Shown piece after piece: positions 52,527 to 60,800 of a DNA stretch of 64,000 nucleotides. Position 1 is the first letter of the stretch; the number at the start of each line of letters is the position of its first letter. The DNA is taken from the NCBI RefSeq assembly GCF_024713975.1, contig NC_091110.1, positions 19,669,501 through 19,733,500 of the forward strand, given 5' to 3'. The position numbers were made by a program, and so were the translations under genes. The notes below the pieces were generated by a model. It worked only from the letters and a program-made list of their open reading frames with translations, made no database searches and was not told where the DNA came from. The stretch is from Paralichthys olivaceus. Lineage: Eukaryota; Chordata; Actinopteri; Pleuronectiformes; Paralichthyidae.

Positions 52527-54240
52527 ACACACTCACTCACACTCTCACTGGCCTGCTGATTTGCATTTTAATAAAATGAGGTCACGATGGCTGTAAGGAC
52601 AGAGGAGAAATCGTTAGTGGTGTATTTGCTTATTGCAGAAGCTTCGATAACGCGACAAATCGAATATCAATAAAACATAATTGATGTTCTCGCTCATGTT
52701 TCAGCTCCTTCAGTCAATCACAAGTTTCTTTAGTCTGAATCTAAAAACAGTTTTTGCTTTATGAGGCTAAAACCTCCGACTACTAACGATAAGAAGCTAA
52801 ATGAAGTGAAACCATTACTCAGCGTCTGTTGATGTCACCGGTTACCATGACAACTGTCTCCTGCAGATGAAGTCATCTGTAGGTAATTAGTGTTAATTCT
52901 GGTTGGACGACTATAAACTGAACTCCAGTGATTCTGTGTGACATCGTTTCATGTGTGAACCTGAACCCAGAGTCCGTCGTTCAGGGACCGGTTCGTTGAA
53001 ACTGGCAGAGTCCGTTTTTTTTTTCTTTCATTCTTAATTTTTGTGCCTTTTTGTATAATTTAGTTTGTTGTTGTACAGAATTATGGAAATTGTGACTTGA
53101 TTCTCTTTGACCTCTGTGTCGTGTTAAGAATCTGAAAAACCTTTAAATGTATCACCATGAAATCATCATAGTAAACTTGAATTCGATGTTATTGGTTTCA
53201 GAATCGTACAAAGATCAGTAAAGCTCAGAATATCTGAAAACATCTCAGCTTCTCTCTGCGTCTCGGTGGAAGTAAAATAGTTTGCGTGACTCTTTAAATC
53301 CCCTGTTGACAGTTTTCTGGTCGTTGTTCCTGACTCTTGTTGAGACTTAAGAACTGAGGATGTCACACCTTGTTAAAGCCCCAGGAGTCAAATCGTGATT
53401 TGTGAATATGGGTTATACAAATAGAACTTGATTGATTGATAAATCACAGCCTCAGGTTAGAAGGATAAGAAGCTTTTTTTATTGTTGATTCATATTTTAG
53501 ACTTAACATGTCAGTAGTTTGACCTCCGACAATCGTTCACCTGTAAATTATAAGGAAACTTGTTTTGATGCATCGATTAATCGAACAACACTCGACAATA
53601 ATACGTCATTAACTGTAACACTGTTAGTTGTGTCTCATTTAGTGAACGAAGGATCAGATAATAAAGTTTTATATCTCAAACTAAAAACACGAGGATCTGT
53701 CTCAGCCTCTTTCAGCAGCTTAGTGGAAGTGAAGTGTTAAAACCCTTTAAATAGTCACCGTAATGATATGATATGATATGATGTGATATATGACATGATA
53801 TGTAATGATATGTAATGATATGTAATGATATGTAATGATATAATATGATATAATATGATATATGATATGTAATGATATGTAATGATATGATATATGATAT
53901 GTAAATGACTCTGACAGAAGAATAGTGTTGGATGATGGACATGTTTCAGTTTAATTTATTTAATCTTGGTATTTATTCTCTGTTGGACTCTTGACCTGAG
54001 TGAACCTGAGTTCTGAGGAAACACGTGTTGACTCGTCGACTAATCGAACAATCGTCGATAACTAAACCTCCATGAATCGTTGGTTCGTACCTTGGAGATG
54101 ATGAGCGGCTCCCGGTGCTCCAGGCCTCCCTGCAGGGTGAAGCCCCACGGAGCTCCTCCCTGGAGCCGGGCCTCCACCAGCACCCAGCCGCCTCCTCCTC
54201 CTCCACCTCCGCCCGCCGCCCGGACACCGCCGCTCTCCAT
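23850..54240 (-). CDS. shroom3: Shroom3, complete PDZ-containing model, about 2058 aa
   Basis: Coding exons (minus): 54091-54240, 49029-49183, 41877-42053, 36728-36853, 35281-35499, 34875-35191, 34540-34792, 34289-34344, 33735-34191, 33364-33657, 32798-33239, 32552-32685, 32278-32427, 31607-32079, 31267-31485, 30925-31132, 30484-30781, 28807-28868, 27971-28062, 26936-27695, 26653-26869, 26389-26534, 25456-25549, 24953-25118, 24748-24869 and 23850-24239. They sum to 6177 bases and close in frame; human SHROOM3 is about 1996 aa. Domain order is PDZ, central Ser/Pro region with ASD1, proline-rich segment and C-terminal ASD2. Shroom3 binds F-actin through ASD1 and Rho kinase through ASD2, and drives apical constriction and neural tube closure (established). 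The start is the only ATG in the open first exon. The weakest calls are the 66-base intron at 26870-26935 and the GTTGGT donor after 26653. A candidate polyadenylation signal is the minus-strand AATAAA near 23134. Confidence 0.93.
26870..26935 (-). other. shroom3: Probable 66-base mini-intron in shroom3
   Basis: Begins GTTTGTCG and ends GTCCAG on the minus strand, with a T-rich middle. Its length is a multiple of three and it contains no in-frame stop, so retention would insert 22 residues (giving about 2080 aa). The inserted residues are hydrophobic and unlike the flanking Pro/Ser-rich protein, which favours an intron. Confidence 0.6.
27770..27885. mobile_element. Dispersed-repeat relic in shroom3 intron
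   Basis: The words ggttatgttttcacccccat, ttatgcaaaaactattggat and gaattatgatgcattgtggg resemble the element at 6835-7085. The same family leaves a trace at about 29205-29260 (caggattactcaaaaactcc). Confidence 0.5.
28290..28760 (+). repeat. Long polypyrimidine tract (C/T-rich)
   Basis: About 470 bases of mostly cct/ctt/tcc on the plus strand, so strongly purine-rich in the shroom3 transcript (intron between 28807 and 28062). The open frame through it is a by-product of composition. Confidence 0.85.
29658..29678 (+). repeat. Poly-C run
   Basis: About 18 consecutive C. Other homopolymer C/G runs are at about 47827, 48480-48494 and 49427-49442. Confidence 0.9.
31607..33239 (-). CDS. shroom3: shroom3 ASD1 (actin-binding) exons
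   Basis: Exon 32798-33239 carries [17 protein letters not shown], the ASD1 start. Exons 32552-32685 and 32278-32427 follow ([12 protein letters not shown]). Exon 31607-32079 carries [23 protein letters not shown] and [17 protein letters not shown], all strongly conserved with human SHROOM3. ASD1 targets the protein to F-actin. The intron at 32079-32290 edge contains imperfect copies of a word like CAACAAGTCAGAGTCCT on the minus strand. Confidence 0.92.
36038..36117 (+). repeat. (GT)n microsatellite
   Basis: About 80 bases of GT with single-base interruptions, in the shroom3 intron. Confidence 0.95.
37065..37140. mobile_element. SINE/MITE-like relic, family 'gtgaagccaaaaca'
   Basis: gctaaagtgaagccaaaaca followed by cctggtggccgcctgcagta. 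Related copies are at 58735-58850 (same orientation) and 42236-42400 (opposite). The segment at 4735-4812 ends with catccatcttaatataaagt, like the tail of the same recalled fish family. Confidence 0.55.
38265..38425 (-). CDS. shroom3: Candidate alternative first exon of shroom3 (PDZ-less form)
   Basis: ATG at 38425 opens [18 protein letters not shown] and ends SKVLRFTA plus AG at a phase-2 donor, exactly the phase needed to join exon 36728-36853 ([12 protein letters not shown]). An in-frame TGA lies two codons upstream of the ATG, so it cannot be a plain internal exon in this frame. It would replace the PDZ exons with a basic N-terminus. A shorter Shroom3 form without PDZ is known in mouse; whether this is its counterpart is inference. 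Use of an internal acceptor inside this exon is less likely but phase-compatible. Confidence 0.6.
38945..39345 (+). repeat. Purine-rich (GA) tract
   Basis: About 400 bases dominated by gag/gga/aga, upstream of the alternative shroom3 exon. A similar GA stretch lies at 40268-40455. Confidence 0.8.
41425..41440. promoter_or_regulatory. Perfect palindromic RFX X-box
   Basis: GGTTACCATGGTAACC, a 16-base perfect palindrome matching the RFX X-box consensus GTTRCCATGGYAAC, about 440 bases downstream of shroom3 coding exon 3. Confidence 0.6.
41628..41760 (+). repeat. Inverted repeat arm A
   Basis: Contains aactggagggaaccgttatc, tcggacaggaagtc and aaagggaatgaaccca. It aligns by eye at about three quarters identity with the reverse complement of 43080-43200. 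Confidence 0.8.
41877..42053 (-). CDS. shroom3: shroom3 coding exon 3 with polyQ run
   Basis: Phase-2 exon reading [15 protein letters not shown], a pure CAA-coded run of about nine Gln, then [13 protein letters not shown]. The last part matches the human segment ending SGGVKLRLKHR, which justifies including an otherwise unconserved exon. It lies between an inverted pair of repeats. Confidence 0.82.
42236..42400. mobile_element. SINE/MITE-like relic (inverted relative to 37065 and 58735)
   Basis: Contains gagtgggtggggtttatgac and the core agccaccagggggcgatcaa, a recalled common fish element. Confidence 0.6.
43080..43200 (-). repeat. Inverted repeat arm B
   Basis: On the minus strand it reads aactggaaggaaccattatc, atcggacaggaagtc and aaagggcatgaacccg. 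Copy A is opposite, so the arms can pair in the shroom3 pre-mRNA. Both arms keep the same short open frame (KLEGT..RTGS..SD..KG.EP), hinting at a once-coding source element. Confidence 0.8.
45640..45800. mobile_element. CA-flanked dispersed element, copy 1
   Basis: A (CA)n tract followed by cttctatcttagtggggaca, atgacataatgcattcc, then repeated 'ctgaacc/ctaaccc' words. A related unit follows the CA tract at 48100-48340 (tggggacacagcttttgtcc). This type is recalled as widespread in fish. Confidence 0.5.
45851..45916. mobile_element. Dispersed short element, copy 2
   Basis: Contains ggttagcttagcataaagac, tggaaaccaagggaaac, gttagcctg and attctgtccaaagg. It is a relative of 13565-13655 and better preserved. 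Confidence 0.6.
46217..46289 (+). repeat. 15-bp minisatellite, about five units
   Basis: Tandem GAGGGGCCCGACACT with few changes, between two unrelated intron segments. Confidence 0.9.
49029..54240 (-). CDS. shroom3: shroom3 PDZ domain exons
   Basis: Exon 54091-54240 begins [11 protein letters not shown], followed by a Gly run, and gives the first PDZ half ([20 protein letters not shown]). Exon 49029-49183 gives the second half ([20 protein letters not shown], then [18 protein letters not shown]). Together they form residues about 20-102. The exon 2 acceptor is preceded by a GT repeat. The 4.9-kb intron between them contains only simple repeats and dispersed-element tails. Confidence 0.93.
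49187..49222 (+). repeat. (CA)n tract at the shroom3 PDZ exon 2 acceptor
   Basis: On the transcript strand this is a GT repeat followed by GCGTGCAG at the splice acceptor (exon starts at 49183). A second, shorter array lies just past the donor at 49003-49020. Confidence 0.95.
49821..49889 (+). repeat. (GT)n microsatellite
   Basis: About 68 bases of pure GT. A CA array of about 26 bases lies close by at 49734-49759, so the two could pair. Confidence 0.95.
53380..53450 (+). mobile_element. Retroelement-tail-like relic
   Basis: Contains aatcgtgatttgtgaatatg, ggttatacaaatagaacttg and gattgattgataaa. The end with a short GATT repeat resembles tails of fish non-LTR elements. Confidence 0.45.
53764..53905 (+). 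repeat. ATATG/ATGTA-type AT-rich tandem repeat
   Basis: About 140 bases of gatat/tgtaa words (tgatatgatatgatatgatg, then repeated atgtaatgat). Confidence 0.9.
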
Positions 54241-54582
54241 GCCCGGACGGGGAGCGCTCCCTCCGGGCTCCTCGGTCCTCAGCCCGGCGGCGGAGGAGGG
54301 AACCGGACGTATGGAAACGATGTCTCCCGCACGGACACGCAGTTTCCTCCGGTCATTGAGTAGAAGTTGGTGGGTGAGAGGAGGAGGAGAACCAGGGGGA
54401 GAACCAGGAGGAGGTGTCCGAGCAAAGAGCCGGGCTGCCCGCAAAGTGCATTCCTCCAGCGGCCCACAGCCTCCACACGCTGCCCGAAAACACAGCCGGT
54501 CCCCGGCCACCGGACAGACGGAGAGACGGAGGAGTTCAACCGAGAGAGGAGAAGAAGAAGAATCCACAAGTTCCTCACACAC

Positions 54583-54613
<31 letters not shown>

Positions 54614-54620
54614 CTCTAAC
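54241..54620 (-). promoter_or_regulatory. shroom3: shroom3 5' UTR / CpG-rich promoter region
   Basis: GC- and CpG-rich DNA directly upstream of the PDZ-form ATG. The coding frame stays open for about 340 bases upstream but has no other ATG, so it is taken as 5' UTR. It is bounded by a TG tract at about 54586-54613. Confidence 0.5.
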
Positions 54621-54869
54621 ACACACTGTCTGTCTCTCTCTCTCTGTCTCTCTCTCTCTGCCTCCCTCTCTCTCTCTCCAAAAATCAGTTTAGCATCACA
54701 ATAGGATTTACTGCGAGTGACTGAGCGAGGAGAAAAGAGAGAGTGGGAGGGAGAGAGAGAGGGAGAGAGACAGTGTATTAGAGAGAGGAGGACAAGTGAG
54801 GGAGAAAGGTAGAAATAAAGAAAGACAGAATCAAAAAGAAAGAAAAAGTGGGAGAGTTGAAGGAAGAGG

Positions 54870-54917
<48 letters not shown>

Positions 54918-57055
54918 CCAGATTTGGTTCAAATCATTTTAATGGTTCTCAACAAAAACTAAACCAAAACAACACAAGGTACTCGACTGTATTTATTTGT
55001 TTGTGGTAACTCAGCTCATTGTCTCGTGTCCAATCGAACTGTATTTTATTCATCGTGTGGTGAATCATCTCTTTACTGTAATTTAACTTTGTTGTGTTGC
55101 ATCATCTTCGGTTTGTATCACACCTTATCTGACCTCGCTGCATCGTATCAATCATAAACCATCATATCAAATAATATCTCAGCGGTTTGGACCTCGGTGT
55201 CTCGTCAAACGTACGAAAGTCACGTGACTGGGGCCGGTTGAGATTCATTCATTTGATGCTGTCGATTGAAGCGATGAAAGTTCCTCTGTAACTCTCTGAG
55301 TCACGAGTGTCTCACACAGTCTGTGGGCCGAAGCAGTGAAGGAGCTCAGAGGAGCTGTCGTAGGTGAGACTCGTCCTGAGGAGAAACCGTGTTCAGCGTG
55401 TTGGAGCTGGGGAATGTGGTTTGACTGAAGTGTTGTTGAGAGCCTGAGGTCGCAGAGGTCACAGAGGTCAGAGGTCACGGGGGCGTCATGAAGAGCCGGG
55501 TCGGTGTCTGGATGAAACGGGTTCAGGTGACAGTTTCATCTAATGTCAGGGGGCTTCACCTGTAGCTCGGTCTGATGGACGTGGGTCAAACAGAGGACGA
55601 GCCGCCGGGCGTCCTGTCGTCGTTACATCTGTGTCCCTGAACGTCTCACAGTTTGACAGAAACTCTTGAGTTTTCAGTCCAGGTTTATTCTGTCACACGA
55701 TAAAAAGCTACAGAAGCGTGTAATCGGACCCGGAGACGAGTTTTCATTTGTGGATGAGGAAGTGTGTGATCACACAGCGTCATCTAGAGGACCGTTCGAG
55801 TATTACAACTGAGATAAAGTACATTTTACTTTCCTGGATGTAAACATGAGCTGGAGCAAGTTTCATTAATGTGAGACAACAGTTGATTTGTGAAAATGAT
55901 CTTGTGACTTATAACAAAATCTGTGAATATAATATCAAAGCTTCAGAAAGAAAGAAAATCAAGAGGCTACAGTTTCAGCATGTACATTTTATTTTGTTAT
56001 ACATGTGAATTCTTTATTTCATGATTGAGATCAACTCATTTACTGCGCAGACAGTAACCGTGATTCTGATAAGGCACCGAGTTTAAACAAGCATGTGCAA
56101 ACACAGAAGGAGAAAAAATCATTCTGGAGAAATGTGCAATTCACATAAACATGTTTTAAAAAGAAAACACTTTAGTACTTAGAAAGATTCAAAATAGAGT
56201 TTTACATTTCACCAAAACCTAAAAATTAAATATGTAACACTGAACAAGAGACAGAAACATTAATAAAATAAAGGTACAGGTGTATAAATTAAAATATTTC
56301 ACAGCTCTGCAGCAGCTGATAAGATCGACTCCAGAATGAAAACTCAACAACTTAATTGTAAAGAAAACATTAATGTAACATCTTCTGACTGATAATACAA
56401 TATCTTAAGTTACAGTACTTTATCGTAGACTTTCTCGTTAATATCATAATATACATTAAGTCTGAATATATTTCTACACGATCTTTCTTCAAACTCAACA
56501 TTTCAAAAAATCTATTTCGGTAACAGTAGATTTTTTCCATATAAATATACAGATGTACGTTAAACATCAAATACTTTGTACAAATATAATCTATAGAGGC
56601 CAACCTATATATCAGTCGGCTCGTTCTGTATATTTGGTTGTATTTGTGTTTTCGTTTTGTAGTTGTTTAAAATAACCATTGTGGTAAAACGGTAACACGT
56701 CGATCCTCAGGTACGTTTCTTTGTCAGAAGGGTTTGATCACAGATTCTCTGTGATTTATATCTTTATCTTCTTTATCTTTATTTCTTTCAGTATCTGATT
56801 CTTTCCTCCCCAGTGTCCGAAATCTTTATCAGACTCGTTCTGAATTTCAGCAATTCTTCAAGTTGTAGGATTTTGTCTCCCACGTGTCTTTGCTGCTTTA
56901 AGACAGACACGTCCACCTGGTTTAAATAAAGCTGCACTTCTGTCCCTCTGAGCTCATGCTGGTGTTTGAATGAGGTGAGATCAGCTGCACTGTTGACACT
57001 CAGCTGCTAGGAATTATGGGTAAAGCTACGAGAATAAGACTCAGAAACAAACAAC
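54621..57055. other. Intergenic region and probable 3' UTR of the MADF gene
   Basis: CT and GA tracts at 54630-54680 and 54720-54870, and a GT array at 54873-54915. From about 55980 to 57055 the minus strand is AT-rich with AATAAA complements at 55988-55993 and near 56013, consistent with a 1-kb 3' UTR. No other gene is seen. Confidence 0.45.
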
Positions 57056-60000
57056 CTAAACTTCCTCTGACGCGCTGTGGATCGTCTCGATTATCTTCTT
57101 CTTCAGTTTCTTCACTTTGTCCGGCGGCGTCTCGTTCAGACACTCCTCCACGTACTTCAGGAAGCCGGCGTGCGGCGACACCGTTTGACTGTGACAGAAC
57201 GTCCTCATGAAATCCAGCATGTCTCCGGTGGAGGGCGGCGCTCGTTTGCGCCCCGACACTCGGCTGCCGGTGTGAGAGGAGGATGTCGAGGGGGGCGGGG
57301 AGGAAGAGGGAGAGGATAGCCGGGAGTCTGGGGGAGTCGGTGAGGGCGGGGCTTCGAAGCCTCGCGGCGTGACGTTCAGCTTGACATCGGTTTGACTGTC
57401 AGTGTGGTAGTGTAGGGTGGGGGGCGTGGCCTTGCTGTCCAGGTGGAGGGGGATGGACTCCTGCGGTTGGTGGAAGTGGAGGTCTTCGGGTCGCTCGTCC
57501 TCGTCGCAGGAGTCACAGAGGAACATCAGATCCCGGTAATGTTTCCACTTGGGAAGGTAAAAGTCCTCAGAACCACACGTCTTGTTGGAACTCACCGCTT
57601 TGTGTTCCCGCTGGAAGATGGTTCGCAGGTTCCTGAACTTTGTCTTTATGTCGTCCACTGAAGAACGAAGAACAACAGAACCGTTAGTCTCCGCTGACAC
57701 GGACACGTAAAGAATGAATCTGCTCAGATCTCAGTTTGATCTGAAATGTCTCCATCAGCTCCATCGTCGTTACCTGTGAAGGGGACGGACTCGTTGTCCG
57801 ACAGGAGGCCGCTCAGCGTCTCCAACAGACTCTGCCTCAGCAGACGGTTCCTGTAACTCTCGGACTTGTGGTTCCACAGACAACTGCGCTCTGGAAGAAG
57901 AGAAACGACTTCAGCTCGCACATCATCTTACCTCACATCATACATTTAACAGATTCATTCTCTCAAAGCTCAGCAGCGACGCCACCTACCGGAGTAAAAT
58001 GAAATGAGCTGCTGAACTTTGGCCTCGCTCCAGTGGCAGCGGGACTCTGCGCTCGCTCTGCCGTCCGTCTCGAAAGGCACGGACACACAGAAACTCAGAG
58101 GGGAGGAGCTTGCGCAGGGTTTCGTGTCAGTTGGTGATGAAGATCGGGAGGTCGGGAGTGCGGCCGTTTGGTTTGATAGTTTGAGATTGTCTGGAGACGC
58201 AGAGAGGAGGGTTTGGTATCCGGAGCCGGTCCTGGCGCTGCTCTGGACAGAGGCGTTATTGACCTTGATGCTGTAGGTGGAGCTGGAGGAGAAGCTGCTC
58301 AGCGTGGAGGAGGGTGTTTGGTTCCCCTGCTCCACGTCCTTGTCGTCCCGCGGCATCGGAGCCTGCAGGTCGTCCGTGCCGTCGTCATCGTCCCAGGACT
58401 GGCAGAGGAAGAGCAGCTGCTGGTAGTGCTTCCATTTGGACACATAGAGTTTGTCGGACGCCTGGCTGGAGAGGACCGCCTTGAATTCACGGTTAAAAAC
58501 CGTCCGAAGGTTCTTGAACTTGCACTTTATGTCTTCAACTGCAAAACAACAACAAAGGAGTTGGATGAGTCAATTAAAGCTCTAAACTTGTTACAGGACA
58601 GTTTTCTGGACTCATTCTTCCGTAGTCAGTCTGTATAATGTTAAAGTGACTCTGCAACATTCCAGCTCTACGTAGCTTTTTGGAGACTTTTAGCTCATTG
58701 TTTTGGTTTTAGCAGCTCTTTAAACCCTTCGTATGCTAACTGCTCAGCACTGGAACATGGACTACAGGAAAGCTCCCAAAGTGAAGCCAAAACATCTTGA
58801 TTGCCCCCTGGTGGCTGGTTTCAGTATAGGTCTTATACTGACAGTGGTGACGGTTTAGGATGTTAAAGAAGAAGAACATTTGGATTTTTACCTGAGAAAG
58901 ACACTGACTGGTCGGACAGCTGAGCTCTCAGAACCTCCAGCAGCCTCAGCCTGAGCTGACGGTTGTTGTGGTTTTCAGATTTCTTGTTCCACAGACAGCT
59001 GTGTTCTACAACAACACACAACAACACACAACAACAACTCCTGTCAGCGCTCACTCTGTCTTTTATACATGAATCCCTCTGAGAATCATCCTGAAGCTTC
59101 AGTCTGTGTTTTTACCGGAGTAGAAGATGATCAACGCTCGCTCCCGCTCTTCGGTCCAGAAACATTTAACCATCATTTTGGAGGGGACGCAGGAGGACGA
59201 GGTGGAGGGGAAGGTGGGCAGGTTGGGGAGGAAGGAGATGATTAATCCCGGGGATGAATCGACCGTCTGGGTCGCTTCCTGTGGGAGAATCAGCGGCGAC
59301 GGCGGCTGGTCGTCGACGCCGTCGTCCTGGTCCCAGCAGCCCTGCAGGAACATCAGCTGCTGGTAGTGCTTCCACTGCGGCACGAACACGTCGTCCGCCC
59401 CACACACCTTGCTCGCCTTCACCATTTTGTACTGACGCTGAAAGGTGGTACGAAGGTTCTTGAACTTATTCTTAATGTCTTCCACTGGAAAGAAGCTTAA
59501 CATTAGGTTTTCTCCTGAATGCAGGCGTGAACGTCTCAGGATGTGTCGCGGTCTTACCTGTGAAGGGAACAGGCGGAGGCTGAGCGGACAGAAGGATCCT
59601 CAGGTGTTCCAGAGTTTTCCATCGCAGCTGCCGGTTCTTGTAGCTCTCTGACTTGTGGTTCCACAGACAGCTGTGATCTGAAGAGTGAAAAGAAAACAGA
59701 TGAATGAGCGCTCAGAGTGATGAAGAGGTTTTCACCACTGTCTATCAAGGTGTTGAGCTCCGACTGTGTCGTCCCACTCACTGAACTGTATCAACACCAA
59801 ACTATAATCAATGTAAGAAGTATTAAATATATCATGCACACAAATATATAAGAAAGTGTACATTAGTTTATAACCACAGCTTTATGATAATGTTCTGCTG
59901 AATATCGTCTTAATATCTTTTTTATAGTGTTTCTGGTCTGATCAGATTCTTTCATGTTGTTTACATGGTGACATCATAAAGTCACTGATTAATACTTTAT

Positions 60001-60679
60001 GTCATTAAACAACAGTCAGAAGTAAATACAACAGTCAGATGTTATTAAACAGTCAGATGTAAATAAACAGTCAGATGTAAATAAACAGTCAGGTGCAATT
60101 AAACAGTCAGTCACAAGTAAATACAACAGTCAGATGTTATTAAACAGTCAGATGTTGATAAACAGTCAGAAGTAAATAAACAGTCAGATGTTAATAAACA
60201 GTCAGTCAGAAGTAAATAAACAGTCAGAAGTAAATAAACAGTAAATAAACAGTAAATAAACAGTCAGATGTAAATAAACAGTCAGATGTAAATAAACAGT
60301 CAGAAGTAAATAAACAGTATATAAACAGTATATAAACAGTATATAAACAGTCAGATGTTATTAAACAGTCAGATGTTAATAAACAGTATATAAACAGTAT
60401 ATAAACAGTATATAAAGAGACAGATGTTCCTCCTGAACATCTGTCTCCAGTCGCTCCTCCATATCTGTGAACACTCGTCGCTCTCCTCGGGCAACAGTTG
60501 CCTCAGTTTGTTGCTGGTTCGAGAGAAGCGGGTGAAGAGAGGGAGTCAACCTGGAGCCGGAGGGAGGAGCAGGGCGAGAGGAGGAGAGCTGACTCACTGG
60601 AGAAGAAGCAGATCAACGTCTTCTCCTTCTCCTCGGTCCAGAATCTCTCCGCCGGGAAACTGAACGGAGCCGCCGCCAT
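57056..60679 (-). CDS. Triple-MADF-domain predicted DNA-binding protein, 650 aa
   Basis: Minus-strand coding exons: 60598-60679, 59558-59677, 59116-59484, 58892-59005, 57990-58538, 57774-57890 and 57056-57657; they sum to 1953 bases, close in frame, and every junction is phase 1. The ATG at 60679 gives MAAAPFSFPAERFWTEEKEK. Three MADF (Adf-1 type Myb/SANT-like) domains lie at about 13-114, 176-273 and 397-497. Each has an aromatic-rich start (WTEEKEKTLICFFS, WTEERERALIIFYS, WSEAKVQQLISFYS), then SCLWN.KSE, then V(E/D)DIK.KF(K/R)NLRT.F and a W-K-H-Y motif with L-FL. The linkers are acidic and Ser/Pro-rich. The C-terminal 40 residues (GFLKYVEECLNETPPDKVKK) resemble a BESS-type motif, the usual partner of MADF. 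MADF proteins bind DNA and regulate transcription; the target is unknown. I do not recognise a named orthologue. Confidence 0.88.
58735..58850. mobile_element. SINE/MITE-like relic in the MADF gene intron
   Basis: Contains aagtgaagccaaaacatctt, gattgccccctggtggctgg and tttcagtataggtc, the same family as 37065-37140. Confidence 0.6.
60010..60420 (+). repeat. AACAGTCAGATGTAAAT-type minisatellite
   Basis: About 400 bases of imperfect 17-19 base units with variants (agatgttattaaacagtc, agaagtaaataaacagtc) and a tail of aacagtatata units, in intron 1 of the MADF gene. Confidence 0.92.
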
Positions 60680-60800
60680 GTTGATGTTGCTCTGTCTGCT
60701 CACGTGACTCCCTCCGCGGGCTGTGATTGGACGATCCCTCCGGGCTGCTCCCGACCGGCCCCGCCCGTTGCCCAGTAGAGGTCGCTATGGCAACGCGGAG
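60680..60800 (-). promoter_or_regulatory. Promoter of the triple-MADF gene with RFX X-box
   Basis: CpG-rich, with a GC box (ggccccgcccg at about 60757-60767), an inverted CCAAT (gattgg at about 60725) and GTCGCTATGGCAAC at 60781-60794, which fits the RFX X-box form GTNRCY-AT-RGYAAC, about 100 bases upstream of the ATG. Confidence 0.5.

Larger units (their letters stand above)
49184..54090 (-). other. shroom3 intron 1, no exon seen
   Basis: About 4.9 kb. It contains CA/GT tracts (49734, 49821, 50700, 52484-52530), an X-box-like GTTACCATGACAAC at 52841-52854, a retroelement-like tail at 53380-53450 and an AT-rich repeat at 53764-53905. Nothing coding is supported. Confidence 0.55.

Noticed and set aside
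54241-54582. Extended N-terminus of shroom3 starting upstream at 54582
   Set aside because: Frame is open but starts only with GTG; the ATG at 54240 is the first and gives a family-like length before the PDZ domain.
54080-54693. 179-codon plus-strand frame
   Set aside because: Antisense shadow of the GC-rich shroom3 first exon and 5' UTR.
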